Shown here one piece after another: positions 52,701 to 64,000 of a stretch of DNA of 64,000 nt (the stretch's first letter is position 1; every line of letters starts with the position of its first letter). Both the position numbers and the translations under genes were made by a program. Origin of the DNA: Kibdelosporangium philippinense (lineage in GTDB: Bacteria; Actinomycetota; Actinomycetes; Mycobacteriales; Pseudonocardiaceae); NCBI RefSeq assembly GCF_021390435.2, contig NZ_JAJVCN010000001.1:1364001-1428000 (forward strand). The letters run 5' to 3'. Below the pieces are notes generated by a model. It did not search any database, had not been told where the DNA came from, and worked only from the letters and a program-made list of their open reading frames with translations.

Positions 52701-55295
52701 GGTCAGCAAGACGAAACAGCTTTGGAGAAGTACTGGCACGGCGCACTCGCCGATTTCACCACGCCAACCCGGTTGCCTTACGACCGTCCAGCCGCGCCCG
52801 ACTACCGGCCGCGCGCCACCGACATGGTGGAAGTGAACATCGCCCCCGCGCTGTCCGCGCAGCTTGCGGACGTGGCCAAGCGCGCGAAGCTGACACCGAG
52901 CACGCTCGTGCAAGGCGCGTGGGCGTTGTTGCTGTCGCGCTACAGCGGAAGCCGCGACGTTTGCTTCGGCGGCACGGTGTCCGGCCGGACTCCGGAGCTG
53001 GCTGGCGTCGACTCCATCATCGGCATGCTCGTGAACACGCTGCCCATCCGCGTGCGTGTGGATGGCGCGCAGGACCTGGTGTCCTGGCTGTCCGAGCTGC
53101 AGACCGAACAGGCCCGAGCCCGGGACTTCGAAGCTGTTTCCCTTACGCAGGCCCAATCCTGGAGTGGACTGTCCGCAGGGGACAACCTGTTCGACAGCAT
53201 CATCGTGTTCGAGAACTTCCCGTTCGACGAGCGCGCTTTCACCAAGCACGGCCTGGAACTGAGCCACTTCGACACGGAAACCGGCTCGGGCGCGGCGCTC
53301 GGCGTCGTCGTGCTGCCTGGCGACCGGCTGACCATGCGGCTGCACTACGACCCCGCGCTGCTCGAAGCGGACAGCGTGCGCCGGATGGCCGACTACCTGC
53401 GCACACTGCTGGAAGCGTTCGCCAGCAACCCCGGGCTGACGGTCGACGGGCTTCCTGCCCTTTCGCCTGCGGAAAAACACCTGGTCGTGGACGACTGGAC
53501 CGATACGGCCGTCGACTATTCCATCGAGCACCGCGTGCACGAGATGGTCGAGAAGCAGGTGCGGCTGCGCCCGGACGCGGTCGCGGTGGAACTCGACGAC
53601 CAGCGGCTGACGTACGCGGAGTTGGACACTCGGGCCAACCAGTTGGCGCACTACCTGATCGACCGGGGTGTGCGCAGCGAAGTGTTGGTGGGCATCGCGA
53701 TCGAACGCAGCCTGGACCTGTTCGTCGCCATCCTCGGGATTCTCAAGGCGGGCGGCGGATACGTGCCGCTCGACCCGGACTACCCGGCCGACCGCCTGGC
53801 CGTCACGCTGGACGAGACGCGGCCGCCGATCGTGCTCGCGCACGAGGACGGTGTCGGCAAATTCCCCAGGACTGACGCGGATCTGGTGTTCATGGACCGG
53901 GATTGGCCCGTCATCGCCAAGTACCCGGACACCGACCCCGAGGCGCCGGGCAGCCCACGTGACCTCGCCTACGTCGTCTATACGTCGGGTTCGACCGGCA
54001 AGCCCAAGGGTGTGGCGGTCGAACACCGGTCGCTCTACAACACCGTGACCGCGGTGGTCGAGCCATACGGCCTTACGCCAAGCAGCCGGGTGTTCCAGCT
54101 GTGCTCGATGAGCTTCGACACCGGTGTGCAGGACCTGTTTACGACCTGGGCCGCGGGCGGCACGATGGTGGTGTCGCCCCCGGACGTCGCGCGCAACGGC
54201 GCCTACTTGGTCGAGCACATGCTTGCGGGCGAGGTGACCACGGCGTCTATCCCGATCACCGTGCTGGCATCGCTGGACGTGGACTCCTTGCCAGGCATGG
54301 ACACCGTGCGAGTCGGTGGCGACGTGGTCAAGCCCGAGGTGGCCGAGGCGTGGGCACGCAGCCACCGCGTGATCAACAACTATGGGCCGACCGAGGCTGG
54401 CGTAACGGTGAGCCTGTTCGAGGTCGAGCAGGGCGCGGGTTACCGCAGCGTGCCTCTCGGTAAGCCGCTGGCCAACACCCGGGTCTACCTGCTGGACGAC
54501 CGTCTGACCCCGGTGCCGATCGGGGTCCCTGGCGAACTGTACGTCGGCGGCGTTGGCATCGCGCGGGGTTACGTGGCCAACCAGGTCAGGACCGCCGAGC
54601 GGTTCGTTGCCGATCCGTTCGGCCCGCCTGGGTCGCGGCTGTACCGGACCGGTGACGTGGTGCGATGGCGCGCGGACGGCACGCTGGACTTCGTTGGTCG
54701 CACGGACGACCAGGTCAAGATCCGCGGGTTCCGGGTGGAGCCAGGCGAGATCGAGAGTGTGTTGCTGCGCAACGAGAAGGTGTCCGAGGCCGCGGTGTCG
54801 GTGTGGCCGGATGACAAGGGCAACAAGCGACTCGCCGCGTATGTCGTTGGCAGGCAGGCGTTGACCGTGGACGAGTTGCGCAGCCATCTCGCCGATTCGC
54901 TGCCGGACTACATGATCCCGGCCGCGATCATCGTGCTGGAGCGGATGCCGTTGAACCACAACGGAAAGCTCGACCGCTCGGCGCTGCCGTCGCCGACCCG
55001 CCAGGATGGCGCGGACGCCGAGTACGTCGCCCCGAGGGATCCGACCGAGGAGGCGTTGGTCCGGATCTGGGCGGAAGTGCTTGGCATCGAACGGATCGGC
55101 GTCGAGGACGACTTCGTCACGATCGGCGGCGACTCCATCAACAGCCTCCGCATCGTCGCCAGGATGCGGACCGCGTTCGGCGTCGAGGTCACCCCGAGGG
55201 ACCTCTTCGACGCCTCGACGATCGCCGCACTGGCCACGACCATCCGCGACCGGATCCTGGCCATGGTCATGCAGCTGGCCGCCGCCCAGTCCTGA
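49758..55295 (+). CDS. Non-ribosomal peptide synthetase, modules 1-2: (C remnant)-A-T-C-A-T
   Basis: I start at GTG 49758 because GGAGGGGGAG lies 4 bp upstream; 1845 residues. The first 170 residues are only the C-terminal part of a condensation domain with no HHxxxDG. A1 (about 180-690) has [22 protein letters not shown] and [11 protein letters not shown]1 carries [10 protein letters not shown] (Ser near 736). C2 (about 795-1225) has an active HHIVMDGWS and begins [16 protein letters not shown]2 (about 1250-1740) has [11 protein letters not shown] and [12 protein letters not shown]2 has [10 protein letters not shown] (Ser near 1792). There is no release domain, so the chain passes to the next protein, whose gene starts 30 bp downstream. 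Confidence 0.92.
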   Translation: MTHEGFKGAGPAVEQTMLTRFPVDRPRPTAPAGATATHRFTLDSALTSGLRQLAESHGGTLFGALVAVSRVLSAVYAGEDEVTATVSSRSTKDARAVQVHSGQAFDGLLNQVSGELPGEFAVADIVLRFAELGGGVAVSVDYDPDILDAATIERLADAFHSLVEGVVDIPDRPLYDLQLMPNDQLYRMVGDWNDTTREFPAHASLIDIFTDQVRLTPDKPALLFGDEQLTFAELNERANQLAHRLIAEGVTTESRVGLLLDRSVLAVVSMLAVLKAGGVYVPLHAAYPEDRVRLVLADVGAEVLLTDQVMAAKAAAADALVLKVDEAATTAEQPSHDPEQLPDAQQLAYIMFTSGSTGVPKGVAITHTDVASMAWDDRWRHAAHRRIVFHSPHAFDASTYEVWVPLLTGGEMVIAMEEPTPALVRELITKHGVTAVFLTSALLRLFAEEAPDCFKGAATVITGGEAPSAEALERVMVHCPGTVVINAYGPTEATTYASFHELNLDEVRERVVPLGGPLDNTRLYVLDAWLRPVPVGAPGELYIAGDGLARGYFGRASLTAERFVADPFGVGERLYRTGDIVRWRADGTMDYLRRIDNQVKIRGLRIEIGEVEAALNDLDGVTDAVVIVHETRGAKHLVGYVVSEHADVDTWRETLAERLPSYQVPSWLIPMTAFPLSNSGKIDRGKLPAPQVDELSTVEHVEPGTDLERMLAKVWAEVFGVDKVGVTENFLAVGGDSILAIKLVSRARSHGIRLTSKDLFITPTIAELAEVATLADGEPVLKDRPLVDLTAAETERLGAVEDVYPLTPMQSGMLFDALMTGDTGLHLIQFDLVLDHVTEPDLLAKAWQRTADRLPILRTAVIWADVNDPVQVVRPKATLPITQHDWRELPEAEWQERLHAMHAADRAAGVDLATAPLARVAIIRLTDTSVHVLWSMHHIVMDGWSGAELLTEVAADYARLRDGDGPEPQPRMPFRDYLRWLGQQDETALEKYWHGALADFTTPTRLPYDRPAAPDYRPRATDMVEVNIAPALSAQLADVAKRAKLTPSTLVQGAWALLLSRYSGSRDVCFGGTVSGRTPELAGVDSIIGMLVNTLPIRVRVDGAQDLVSWLSELQTEQARARDFEAVSLTQAQSWSGLSAGDNLFDSIIVFENFPFDERAFTKHGLELSHFDTETGSGAALGVVVLPGDRLTMRLHYDPALLEADSVRRMADYLRTLLEAFASNPGLTVDGLPALSPAEKHLVVDDWTDTAVDYSIEHRVHEMVEKQVRLRPDAVAVELDDQRLTYAELDTRANQLAHYLIDRGVRSEVLVGIAIERSLDLFVAILGILKAGGGYVPLDPDYPADRLAVTLDETRPPIVLAHEDGVGKFPRTDADLVFMDRDWPVIAKYPDTDPEAPGSPRDLAYVVYTSGSTGKPKGVAVEHRSLYNTVTAVVEPYGLTPSSRVFQLCSMSFDTGVQDLFTTWAAGGTMVVSPPDVARNGAYLVEHMLAGEVTTASIPITVLASLDVDSLPGMDTVRVGGDVVKPEVAEAWARSHRVINNYGPTEAGVTVSLFEVEQGAGYRSVPLGKPLANTRVYLLDDRLTPVPIGVPGELYVGGVGIARGYVANQVRTAERFVADPFGPPGSRLYRTGDVVRWRADGTLDFVGRTDDQVKIRGFRVEPGEIESVLLRNEKVSEAAVSVWPDDKGNKRLAAYVVGRQALTVDELRSHLADSLPDYMIPAAIIVLERMPLNHNGKLDRSALPSPTRQDGADAEYVAPRDPTEEALVRIWAEVLGIERIGVEDDFVTIGGDSINSLRIVARMRTAFGVEVTPRDLFDASTIAALATTIRDRILAMVMQLAAAQS

Positions 55296-55325
55296 GCGCG
55301 TCTACTCAAGGGGGAAGAGAACAGC

Positions 55326-58300
55326 ATGGACTTGCCACTCGCCGCGGAGCTGCCCGACCACTTGCGCGAGCTGCTCATGCGACAGCTCGCCGGTGCGGCG
55401 GAACCCGCGCCCGGTGACCGCTCGATCCCTGTGGCGTCACGGGATGGCGCGCTGCCGTTGTCGGTGAGCCAGCAGGGGCTGTGGTTCCTGACCGAATTGG
55501 ACCCAGGCAGCGTCGAATACAACGCGCCGCGGGTGCTGCGGTTGAGTGGTGAGTTGGACGTCGAAGCGCTGCGCGCGGCCCTCGACGGCGTGGTTGCGCG
55601 GCACGAGGCGTTGCGTACCACCATTGGCGAGGTCGAGGGCCGTGGCGTGCAGGTGGTGCACGAGCCTGGTCGCGTGCCGGTCGAGATCGTTGACCTGTCT
55701 GACTTATCGGAGCCTTCCGCGGAACTTGACCGTTGCCTGAAGCGCGAGGCGGCCACTCCGTTTGACCTGCGGCGCGGTCCGTTGCTCCGGGTGACGTTGG
55801 TGCGTCTCGCGGCAGACGAGCATGTACTGCTGCTTGGCTTGCATCACATCATCGGTGACGGCTGGTCCATCAGCATCTTGGTCAACGAGCTCAACGCCAG
55901 TTATGCGGCCCGGGTGAGCAATGAGCCCGTCGAGCTGCCGGATTTGCCGATTCAGTTCGCGGATTTCGCCGTCTGGCAACAGGAGCGGCTAGCCGGGCCG
56001 GAGGTGGCTGGGCAGGTTGACTACTGGCGGCGGCAGTTGGCCGGATTGTCCCCTGTGGAGCTTCCGACGGATCGCCCGCGGCCGCCGGTGCGCGGTTCCA
56101 AGGGCGCGGTGTACGAGATCGCGGTGCCCGCGCAGCTGACTCAGCGGCTGACGGAACTGGCCGCACGTAACAACTCTACGCTGTTCATGACTTTGGTGGC
56201 GGCGAGTCAGTTGTTGTTCTCGCGGTACTCCGGGCAGCACGACATCGCGGTGGCCTCGGTGACCGCTGGCCGTAGCCGGGTCGAGCTGGAAAACGTGATC
56301 GGCTACTTCAGCAACACTGTCGTCCTGCGGTCCACAGTGGATGAATCACGGTCCTTCAACGACTTCCTCGGCGACGTCCGGTCCACTGTGCTCGACGCGT
56401 TCGCCAACGACGAGGTTCCGTTCCAGCGACTGGTCGACACCCTGCGGCCGGAGCGCGACCCGAGCAGGCCGCCGTTGGCTCAGGTGATGGTCACCCTGCA
56501 GAACGCACCGGAAGGCAAGGCCGAACTGCCTGGCCTGCGGGTCACGGACGTCGAGCCGCCGATGCACGTGGCCAAGCTGGACGTGTCCTTCGACTTCTTC
56601 GAGGCTGACGGCGCGCTCACCGGGATCGTCGAATACAGCACCGAACTGTTCGACCAGGCGACGATCGAGCGGATGACCGGACACCTGCTGACCCTGCTCG
56701 ACAACGTCGCCGCGCAGCCAGACGAGCCCATGCAGGCCCTGTCCATGCTCACCGAACCCGAACTGCACCAGCTGCGCACGGCGTGGAACGGTCCCGTGGT
56801 CGAGTACGGAGCCTCCCAGTGCGTGCACGAGTTGTTCGACGCGCAGGTCGCACTCACTCCAAACGCGGTTGCGGTGAGTTGCGCGGGCGAGGAATTGTCC
56901 TTTGCTGGGCTCGCGGCGCGTTCCAACCAGCTGGCACGGCACCTGATGAGCATGGGCGTTGGCCCAGGCACGCTCGTTGGCGTGTGTGTCGAGCGCGGCG
57001 TTGACGCGATGGTCGCGTTGCTCGGTGTGCTGAAAGCGGGGGCGGCGTTCGTGCCGCTCGACCCGGACTACCCCGCGCAGCGGCTCAGCATGATGCTGGA
57101 GGACGCTGCCGCACCGGTTGTGATCACCCAAACCTCCGTGCTCGACCGTGTCTATGGACATGACGGCGCCGTGGTGTGCCTCGACCGGGACCGTCCAGTG
57201 CTCGACGCGCTGCCCGACGGTCCGCCGGAGTCCGGTGTCACCGTGGACGACCTCGTCTACGTGATCTACACGTCGGGTACGACCGGCAAGCCCAAGGGCG
57301 TGCTGATCAACCACCGCAACATCCACCACATCCTGCGCGCCTGGAACGCCCAGTACGGCCTGGACGAGATCCGCGGCCGCGCGGTGTGCGTGGCCAGCTT
57401 CGGCGTCGACCTGTTCTTCGGCGACTTCCTCTTCTCGGCGCTGTTCGGCGGCGAAATGGTCGTGTGCCCGGCGGAAGTGGTGACCGACCCGCCCGCGCTG
57501 GTCGACCTGATCGCCGAGGTCCAGCCCCAGATCCTGGCCACAACACCATCGCTGGCCAGGGCGATCACCGCCGAACTGGCCTGGCGCAACAGCACCGCCC
57601 TGCACTCACTGCGACTGCTTTCCCTTGGCGCAGAAGGCTGGCTGGCGGGCGACTGTGCCGACATGCTCGAGCACTGCGGCCCCGACACGCTCGTGGTCAA
57701 CGCGTACGGCGCGACCGAGACGACGGTCGACTCGACGGTGTTCGCGCTGCGCGGTGACCCCGTCGAGCCGTCGCCGATTGTTCCGATCGGCAAGCCAATG
57801 GTGAACACCACCGTGTACGTCGTGGACTCGCAGCGCCGCCCGGTGCCGATTGGTGTGGCTGGCGAGCTGTACATCGGCGGCGACGGTATCGCGCAGGGCT
57901 ACTGGCAGCGGCCCGAGCTGACCACCGAACGGTTCCCGCACGACGTTCTCGGGCCCGGTACCGGACGGTTCTACCGCACTGGTGACGTGGTCCGCTGGCG
58001 TAACGACGGCAACTTGGAGTACCTGGGCCGCGCGGATGACCAGGTCAAGATCCGTGGTTTCCGGGTGGAGCTCGGCGAGGTGGAGACCGCGTTGACGCGC
58101 CACCCCGACGTGGCAGCCGCGGCGGCGACCACGCGCAAGGGCGAAGGCGGCCACACCCGACTGGTCGGTTACGTCGTGCCCGCGGGCACGCGGACGCCGG
58201 ATTTGGCTGAGCTGCGGGCATTCCTGGCAGGCAATCTTCCTGCCCAGGCGGTGCCTTCGGCGATCGTGGCCCTCGATGCGTTGCCGATGACCCCGAACGG

Positions 58301-61300
58301 AACATTGGACCGGCGCGCGCTGCCCGAGGTGGTGGACGAGCCCGAGGCCGACCTGTCGCGCCGCCTGCCACCGCGTAACCCGGTCGAGGCCGCGCTCGTC
58401 GACGTCTGGGCCAAGGTTCTTGGCGTTGAGCCCGACCGGATCGGCGTCGAGGACAACTTCTTCAACCTCGGTGGCGACTCGATCCTGAGCCTGCAGGTGG
58501 TGTCGCTGGCCAGGCGGTCGAACCTGCGGCTGACCACCAAGCAGATGTTCCTGCGGCAGACCATCGCCGAGCTGGCCGGCGAGGTCACTGTGCTGGCCGC
58601 GACCGGTGCCGAGCAGGGCCCGGTGACCGGCCCGATGCCGCTGACACCCGTGCAGCACTGGTACTTCGAGGAATTCCCTGACACGCCAGGGCATTTCAAC
58701 CAGTCCCTGTTCCTTGAGCTGGACAGTTCGGTCGATGCTGGTGCCTTGCGTACCGCCTTCGCCGCGGTGCACGACCACCACGACGCCCTGCGCATCCGGG
58801 CTGAGCGGGTCGGCGGGACGTGGCGACAGCACAACGCGGCCCCTGAGGACAGGACCGTGTTCGAGATGGTCAATCTGTCCTCTTTGAACCCTGCTGCGCA
58901 GGATGAGGCCATGCGTGCCGCGATTACCTCGGCGCAGACAGGTTTTGACGTACGCACGGGTCCTTTGTTCACCGGTGTGCTGTTCAACCTCGGCGACCGG
59001 GCACCTCGGTTGTTCGTCGCCGCACACCACTACGTCGTGGACGCGGTGTCGTGGCGCGTCATCCTCGCCGACCTGGAAACCGCGCACTCGCAGGTGGTGA
59101 GCGGGCAGAAAGTGGACCTGGGCGCGAAGTCCACGTCGTTCAAGGACTGGGCACACCGCCTCAACGGCCTGGTTGCCGAAGGCGGGTTCGATGCCGAGTT
59201 GGAGTACTGGACCCAGGTTGAGCGGGCCACTGTGGACGCTCCCACGCTGCCGGTGGACCACTTAGGACACAACACGGTTGGCTCAGCCCGCACGCTGACG
59301 CGGCGGCTGAACGCCGACCGCACCGATGCGTTGCTGCGCAAAGTTCCTGAGGCGTACCGGACACAGGTGAACGACGTGCTGCTCAGCGCCCTTGCCCGGG
59401 TGCTGCGCGATTGGACCGGCGGCAACGTGCCGGTCGAGCTTGAGGGGCACGGGCGCGAGGATCTGTTCGGTGACGTCGACCTCTCGCGAACCGTTGGCTG
59501 GTTCACCACGGTGTTCCCGATTGCGCTGGAGTTGCCCGCCAGCGAGGACTGGGGCGACACGTTGAAGGCGGTCAAGGAACAGCTGCGTGCTGTGCCTTCC
59601 CGCGGTCTTGGCTACGGCGCCCTGCGGTACCTCGGCGAGCCAGGCTCGTTGGGCCAGGGGCGTCAGTGCCAGGTCGGGTTCAACTACCACGGTCGCTTCG
59701 ACGCAGGCAGCGATACTGGGCTTGTTCGCGGGTGGTGCGCCAATCCGGTGCCTGACCGGAGTGCTGATCAGGCCCGGCAGTTGCTGATTGATGTCACCGG
59801 AATGGTCCGTGACGGCGAGCTGGAGTTCGGTTGGGAGTACTCGCCGGACATCCTCCGCGAGGAGACGGTCGCGCGGCTGGCCGATGCTTTCCTTGCGGCG
59901 CTTGAGCAGATCGTCGAGCACTGCGCGCTGCCTGGTTCCGGTGGCTGCACTCCGTCGGACTTCCCGCTGGCTGGCCTCAATCAGGCGGGCGTTGACCGCA
60001 TCGCGGGTGACGGACGGTCCATTGAGGACATCTACCCGCTCACGCCGATGCAGAGCGGCATGCTGTTCCACTCGCTCGACAGTGATGGTGGCGACGTCTA
60101 CCTCACGCACTTCGCCGCGACTCTGGACGGCGTGGACGATCCGGCTCGGTTGGCGGCCGCGTTCCAGCGTGTGGTCGACCGCACGCCGATCCTGCGTACG
60201 GCCATTGCCGGGTGGGATGTGGACATTCCGTTCCAGGTCGTCCACCGCGATGTCCAGCTTCCCGTCACGCACCTCGACCTGTCCGGTGCGGACAGTGCGG
60301 CCGAGTTGCAGTCGCTGTGGGAAAGCCTGCCCTCGCTGGAGCTCGACCTGGCCGAGGCGCCGCTGATGCGGCTGACCATCGCCCGGCTGTCGGCGACGAG
60401 TGTCCGGGTTTTCTGGTCCTCCCATCACTTGCTCCTGGACGGGTGGAGCTTCGCCGACGTCCTGGCGCAGGTCTTCGAGGAGCACGCCGGGTCCGCGGCG
60501 CCAAACCCGCGTCGCCCGTACCGGGACTACGTGCAATGGCTCGCGGAACAGGACGGTGCCGCCGCGGAGGCGTACTGGCGCCGCACGATGGCGGGCTTCA
60601 CGGCGGCTACGCCGTTGCCGTTCGACCGTGCACCGCTGACTGCGCACGGATCGCGGTCCTCTCGTGACGTAAACCTGGCGTTGTCGGCCGAGAGCTCGCG
60701 TCGGCTCTACGAGTTCGCCAAGAACGCGCGGCTGACGGTGAACACCGTCGTTCAGGGCGCGTGGGCGCTGTTGCTCGCGCGGCACAGTGGCGAGCGTGAC
60801 GTGTGCTTCGGCGCGACTGTCTCTGGCCGTCCCGGCGAACTCGCGGGTGCTGACGAGATCGTCGGGCTGTTCATCAACACGCTGCCTGTGCGCGCGACCG
60901 TGGACGGCAGCCAGGACCTCGTGTCGTGGCTGCGGCGCATGCAAGACGAGCAGGTCGAGGCCCGTCAGTTCGAGCACGTGTCGCTCGCGCAGGTGCGTAG
61001 CTGGAGCGAGGTGCCTCGCGAGTCGGGCGTCTTTGACAGCCTTGTCATCTTCGAGTCGTTCCCGTACGACCGCGACGCTGCCTCACGGTACGGGCTCGTG
61101 GTGCGTGACAGCACGGGCGCGGAGGAGACCAACTACGCGCTGACGCTCACCGCGTTCACGACCGACGAGTTGCACCTTCGTCTCGGCTACGACCCGCGCT
61201 TGTTCGACGCGGACACCGTGCAGCGCATCGCCGAACGCCTTGCGACCGTGCTCGACGCCTTCGCCGATCATGCCGAGGCCCCACTAGTTCGGCTGCCCGC

Positions 61301-64000
61301 GCTGCCCTCCGCGGAGCGGGATCTCCTGTTGCGCCAGTGGAACGCGACCTCTCGGGAGACCGGACAGGCCACCACGATCGAGCTGTTCGAACGGCAGGTT
61401 GCTGCCAGTCCGGACGGCATCGCGCTGGTGTGCGGGGACGCCCGGTTGAGCTACGCCGAGCTGGATGCCCGCGCGAACCGGCTCGCGCATCACTTGGTAT
61501 CGCTGGGAATCAGGCCCGAGCAGATGGTCGCACTGGCCATCCAGCGGACGCCCGAACTGCTGGTCGCCATGCTCGCGGTGATGAAAACGGGCGCGATCTA
61601 CCTGCCACTCGACCTGGACCACCCAAGCGAACGCCTTGCGTACATGGTGGAAGACGCAGCCCCGGTCCTGGCGCTGACCAGCGGCGAGGCCGTCCTTGAG
61701 GGCACGCCGTGCCTGTCGCTCACCGACCCCGGCTTGGTCGCCACTATGGCGGGCCACCAGGCGACCAAGCCGGACCTGACCATGCCACCTCGTCTGGACA
61801 ACGCGGCTTACTCGCTCTACACGTCCGGCTCCACCGGTAAGCCGAAGGGTGTGGTGGTCACCCGTGGCAACCTGACCAACTTCGTGCTGGACATGAAGGA
61901 CCGGACCGGGATGACCCCGGCGGACCGGCTGCTTGCCGTGACGACCATCGGCTTCGACATCGCGCACCTTGAGTTGTTCGTGCCGCTGATCAGCGGTGCG
62001 ACCGTGGTACTGGCGCAGAAGGAACTGGTCCTCGACCCCCAGGAGCTGCGCCGGATCGTGCGCGACGAGGGCGTGACGGTCGTGCAGGCGACGCCGAGCT
62101 TGTGGCGTGGCGTGGCCGATGCCGCCCCTGATGTGCTCGCTCGGATCCGTGTGCTCGTCGGCGGTGAGGCGTTGCCGACTGAACTGGCCGAGGCGCTGAC
62201 AACGGGGTCGCCGTCGGTGACAAACGTTTACGGCCCAACGGAAACCACAATCTGGTCCACTGCGGCTGAGCTGGTGCGTGGCGCGGGTGCGCCGCCGATT
62301 GGCAAGCCGATCGCCAACACCCGGGTGTACGTGCTCGATGCTGGTCTTTCATTGGTTCCGCCTGGTGTTCCGGGGGAGCTCTACATCGCTGGTGAAGGTG
62401 TGGCGCGGGGTTACGCGAATCGGCCCGACCTGACCGCCGGCCGGTTCGTCGCCGATCCGTTCGGGCCTGCGGGCGAGCGGATGTATCGCACCGGTGACGT
62501 GGTCCGGTGGAGCGCTGACGGGGTACTGGAGTTCATTGGCCGGGTCGACGACCAGGTCAAGATCAGGGGCTTCCGGATCGAGCTCGGCGAGATCGAGACC
62601 GTGCTGGACAGCCATGATGCGGTGGGCTCGGCTGTGGTGGTGGCGCGCGAGGACCGGCCGGGCGACAAGCAGCTGGTGGCGTACTACGTGCCCGCCGGGG
62701 ACGTACAGCCCTCGGAGCTCAAGGCGCACCTGCGGGAGTTCCTGCCGTCGTACATGGTGCCCGCGTTCTTCGTGGCGATGGACGTGTTCCCGTTGACGCC
62801 AAGTGGAAAGGTCAACCGGCGCGCGCTGCCCGCCCCTGGTGTGGTGGTCGACGCTGACAAGCCGCGCGTCGCGCCGCGTGACGAGACCGAGGCCGCGCTC
62901 GCCGAGATCTGGGCGGACGTGCTCGGTCACCCGGTCTCCGTTATCGACGTGACCGGCGACTTCTTCGAGCTGGGCGGCAACTCGGTGCTCAGCGTGCAGG
63001 TCGTGTTCCGGGCGCGACGCGCTGGGTGGCGCATCGTGCCGAAGGACCTGTTCTCGTATCCGACCATCGAACGCTTGGCTACGGTCGCCGTACGGGCTGG
63101 TGAACCCACGGTCGCTCCGTCGCCCGTGGAGGTGGCCGTCGCTGCGCCGGTTGTCGAGCACGTTGTGGCTCCGGCAGTTAGCCATTCGTTTCTGGCCGCG
63201 CGGCTCGCTTCGTTGGCGCAGGCGCATCGAGTGCCGGGCGCGCAGCTTGCCGTACGCCACCGGGGGCAGCTGATCGTTGTCGAGACAGGGGAGCGGGCAG
63301 CAGGACTGCCAGTTACCACGGACACTGCGTTCCCCATAGCCTCGCTCACCAAGCCCGTGACCGCGCTGCTCGTACAGTTGCTCGCGGCAGAGGGGCGACT
63401 CGACCTCGATGCTCCTATTGGCGCGTATCTGCCCGAGCTGTCTGCTGTGAGTCCGGTTGGTCGTGTGACTCCGCGACAGATCCTGAGTCACACGAGCGGG
63501 CTCATCGCCGCGATCGATGAGCGTGTGCCGAGCGCATCTCGGCGCGAGTGGGTTGAGCGGCACTGTGACTCGACGGCCGTGGCTTACGAGCCGGGCACGG
63601 TGTTCTCGTACTCCGACGTTGGTTACGTGCTTGCGGGCCGTCTCGTGGAGGTGCTGACCGGCAAGGACTGGCGGACCGTCGTGGAGTCGATGGTGCTGGC
63701 GCCGCTCGGGATCTCAGGTGCGCGTCAGGTCGCACAAGGGCATGTGGTGGGAGACCGACTGATTCCCGTGCCTGAACAGTCATTCACTCCGATCGACGAC
63801 CCCGCTGCCGGGTTGGTGGCCAGCGCGGCTGACCTCGTGCGCCTGGCCGCGTCCGGGATGTTCCGCGACGAGACCGGCGACATCGCCATCGGGCCGTTCG
63901 GCCTCGCGGACGGCTGGGGGCTTGGTTGGGCTGTGTACGGCGGCAAATGGAACGGGCATGACGGCAGTGGCGACGGTACGTGGTCGCACCTGCGTTTCGA
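55326..64000 (+). CDS. Non-ribosomal peptide synthetase, modules 3-4: C-A-T-E-C-A-T-PBP-type release domain (right edge open)
   Basis: From ATG 55326 the frame stays open to the edge (2891 codons). C3 (about 40-470) has [10 protein letters not shown]3 has [12 protein letters not shown]3 has [10 protein letters not shown]. An epimerization domain (about 1100-1555) has [16 protein letters not shown] and NYHGRF. C4 (about 1567-2000) has [10 protein letters not shown]4 has [11 protein letters not shown] and a glycine-type pocket. T4 has [10 protein letters not shown] (around 2550). After a Val/Ala/Pro linker comes a beta-lactamase/PBP-like domain: SLTK with Ser2673 and Lys2676, YSD with Tyr2762, HDG with His2878. 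This replaces a normal thioesterase. The stop is beyond 64000. Confidence 0.92.
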   Translation, partial: MDLPLAAELPDHLRELLMRQLAGAAEPAPGDRSIPVASRDGALPLSVSQQGLWFLTELDPGSVEYNAPRVLRLSGELDVEALRAALDGVVARHEALRTTIGEVEGRGVQVVHEPGRVPVEIVDLSDLSEPSAELDRCLKREAATPFDLRRGPLLRVTLVRLAADEHVLLLGLHHIIGDGWSISILVNELNASYAARVSNEPVELPDLPIQFADFAVWQQERLAGPEVAGQVDYWRRQLAGLSPVELPTDRPRPPVRGSKGAVYEIAVPAQLTQRLTELAARNNSTLFMTLVAASQLLFSRYSGQHDIAVASVTAGRSRVELENVIGYFSNTVVLRSTVDESRSFNDFLGDVRSTVLDAFANDEVPFQRLVDTLRPERDPSRPPLAQVMVTLQNAPEGKAELPGLRVTDVEPPMHVAKLDVSFDFFEADGALTGIVEYSTELFDQATIERMTGHLLTLLDNVAAQPDEPMQALSMLTEPELHQLRTAWNGPVVEYGASQCVHELFDAQVALTPNAVAVSCAGEELSFAGLAARSNQLARHLMSMGVGPGTLVGVCVERGVDAMVALLGVLKAGAAFVPLDPDYPAQRLSMMLEDAAAPVVITQTSVLDRVYGHDGAVVCLDRDRPVLDALPDGPPESGVTVDDLVYVIYTSGTTGKPKGVLINHRNIHHILRAWNAQYGLDEIRGRAVCVASFGVDLFFGDFLFSALFGGEMVVCPAEVVTDPPALVDLIAEVQPQILATTPSLARAITAELAWRNSTALHSLRLLSLGAEGWLAGDCADMLEHCGPDTLVVNAYGATETTVDSTVFALRGDPVEPSPIVPIGKPMVNTTVYVVDSQRRPVPIGVAGELYIGGDGIAQGYWQRPELTTERFPHDVLGPGTGRFYRTGDVVRWRNDGNLEYLGRADDQVKIRGFRVELGEVETALTRHPDVAAAAATTRKGEGGHTRLVGYVVPAGTRTPDLAELRAFLAGNLPAQAVPSAIVALDALPMTPNGTLDRRALPEVVDEPEADLSRRLPPRNPVEAALVDVWAKVLGVEPDRIGVEDNFFNLGGDSILSLQVVSLARRSNLRLTTKQMFLRQTIAELAGEVTVLAATGAEQGPVTGPMPLTPVQHWYFEEFPDTPGHFNQSLFLELDSSVDAGALRTAFAAVHDHHDALRIRAERVGGTWRQHNAAPEDRTVFEMVNLSSLNPAAQDEAMRAAITSAQTGFDVRTGPLFTGVLFNLGDRAPRLFVAAHHYVVDAVSWRVILADLETAHSQVVSGQKVDLGAKSTSFKDWAHRLNGLVAEGGFDAELEYWTQVERATVDAPTLPVDHLGHNTVGSARTLTRRLNADRTDALLRKVPEAYRTQVNDVLLSALARVLRDWTGGNVPVELEGHGREDLFGDVDLSRTVGWFTTVFPIALELPASEDWGDTLKAVKEQLRAVPSRGLGYGALRYLGEPGSLGQGRQCQVGFNYHGRFDAGSDTGLVRGWCANPVPDRSADQARQLLIDVTGMVRDGELEFGWEYSPDILREETVARLADAFLAALEQIVEHCALPGSGGCTPSDFPLAGLNQAGVDRIAGDGRSIEDIYPLTPMQSGMLFHSLDSDGGDVYLTHFAATLDGVDDPARLAAAFQRVVDRTPILRTAIAGWDVDIPFQVVHRDVQLPVTHLDLSGADSAAELQSLWESLPSLELDLAEAPLMRLTIARLSATSVRVFWSSHHLLLDGWSFADVLAQVFEEHAGSAAPNPRRPYRDYVQWLAEQDGAAAEAYWRRTMAGFTAATPLPFDRAPLTAHGSRSSRDVNLALSAESSRRLYEFAKNARLTVNTVVQGAWALLLARHSGERDVCFGATVSGRPGELAGADEIVGLFINTLPVRATVDGSQDLVSWLRRMQDEQVEARQFEHVSLAQVRSWSEVPRESGVFDSLVIFESFPYDRDAASRYGLVVRDSTGAEETNYALTLTAFTTDELHLRLGYDPRLFDADTVQRIAERLATVLDAFADHAEAPLVRLPALPSAERDLLLRQWNATSRETGQATTIELFERQVAASPDGIALVCGDARLSYAELDARANRLAHHLVSLGIRPEQMVALAIQRTPELLVAMLAVMKTGAIYLPLDLDHPSERLAYMVEDAAPVLALTSGEAVLEGTPCLSLTDPGLVATMAGHQATKPDLTMPPRLDNAAYSLYTSGSTGKPKGVVVTRGNLTNFVLDMKDRTGMTPADRLLAVTTIGFDIAHLELFVPLISGATVVLAQKELVLDPQELRRIVRDEGVTVVQATPSLWRGVADAAPDVLARIRVLVGGEALPTELAEALTTGSPSVTNVYGPTETTIWSTAAELVRGAGAPPIGKPIANTRVYVLDAGLSLVPPGVPGELYIAGEGVARGYANRPDLTAGRFVADPFGPAGERMYRTGDVVRWSADGVLEFIGRVDDQVKIRGFRIELGEIETVLDSHDAVGSAVVVAREDRPGDKQLVAYYVPAGDVQPSELKAHLREFLPSYMVPAFFVAMDVFPLTPSGKVNRRALPAPGVVVDADKPRVAPRDETEAALAEIWADVLGHPVSVIDVTGDFFELGGNSVLSVQVVFRARRAGWRIVPKDLFSYPTIERLATVAVRAGEPTVAPSPVEVAVAAPVVEHVVAPAVSHSFLAARLASLAQAHRVPGAQLAVRHRGQLIVVETGERAAGLPVTTDTAFPIASLTKPVTALLVQLLAAEGRLDLDAPIGAYLPELSAVSPVGRVTPRQILSHTSGLIAAIDERVPSASRREWVERHCDSTAVAYEPGTVFSYSDVGYVLAGRLVEVLTGKDWRTVVESMVLAPLGISGARQVAQGHVVGDRLIPVPEQSFTPIDDPAAGLVASAADLVRLAASGMFRDETGDIAIGPFGLADGWGLGWAVYGGKWNGHDGSGDGTWSHLRF

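Noticed and set aside
52491..54959. An 822-residue open frame on the minus strand inside NRPS 1
   Set aside because: It is the antisense shadow of high-GC coding DNA; the plus-strand frame has all NRPS motifs. The antisense product is rich in His/Arg/Val with no recognisable domain. The same applies to long minus-strand frames at 56346-57605, 57606-59261, 59283-60977 and 62349-63563.

Overview
The DNA is GC-rich with GTG and TTG starts, large Ala/Arg-rich proteins, an actinomycete integrative element and two very large non-ribosomal peptide synthetases (NRPSs). It looks like a filamentous actinomycete chromosome, probably of the Pseudonocardiaceae (Amycolatopsis/Kibdelosporangium-like). That assignment rests on gene content and on recurring intergenic hairpins, not on a database match.

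Region 1 (1-5280) is a stack of insertion sequences. An IS630-type transposase gene runs off the left edge. Next to it an IS5-type transposase gene was split by an IS1380-family element, which was itself hit by an IS21-family element; target duplications support both insertions. Region 2 (5.4-15.9 kb) is an actinomycete integrative and conjugative element (AICE) of the pSAM2 kind: a KorSA-like GntR repressor with three operators, a Pra-like activator, small unknown genes, an FtsK/TraB DNA pump, a HUH replication initiator, an excisionase and a tyrosine integrase. An IS4-family element has split its XRE regulator. The integrase end abuts a 5'-truncated alpha-galactosidase gene.

Region 3 (17.5-26.8 kb) holds three secreted ALF-repeat-type proteins. 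One carries AbfB, LGFP and ricin modules. Another is a 1417-residue polymorphic toxin with a DNA/RNA non-specific nuclease tip, followed by a SUKH-type immunity gene. Region 4 (26.9-40.7 kb) is mainly metabolic: a quinone-reductase-like MDR gene with a convergent ArsR-type regulator, a hybrid gene remnant, and a probable organosulfur (S-substituted cysteine) salvage locus. That locus has a FAD enzyme, two luciferase-like monooxygenases, a GNAT acetyltransferase, an amino-acid ABC importer and a sulfurtransferase. A very Met/Cys-rich copper-storage-like protein and a secreted HEYGH metallopeptidase are also here. A TetR regulator with two operators faces an SDR/Baeyer-Villiger monooxygenase pair.

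Region 5 (43.7-64.0 kb, open at the right edge) is a peptide biosynthetic cluster: an O-methyltransferase, a tryptophan-dioxygenase-superfamily heme enzyme, a MacB-like exporter and two NRPSs. The predicted assembly line is (C remnant)-A-T / C-A-T / C-A-T-E / C-A-T, ending in a serine beta-lactamase/penicillin-binding-protein fold fused in cis where a thioesterase normally sits. The last A domain carries a near-canonical glycine code. I infer a four-residue product X-X-D-X-Gly, released and possibly macrocyclised by this PBP-type domain. This is the most interesting system in the window.
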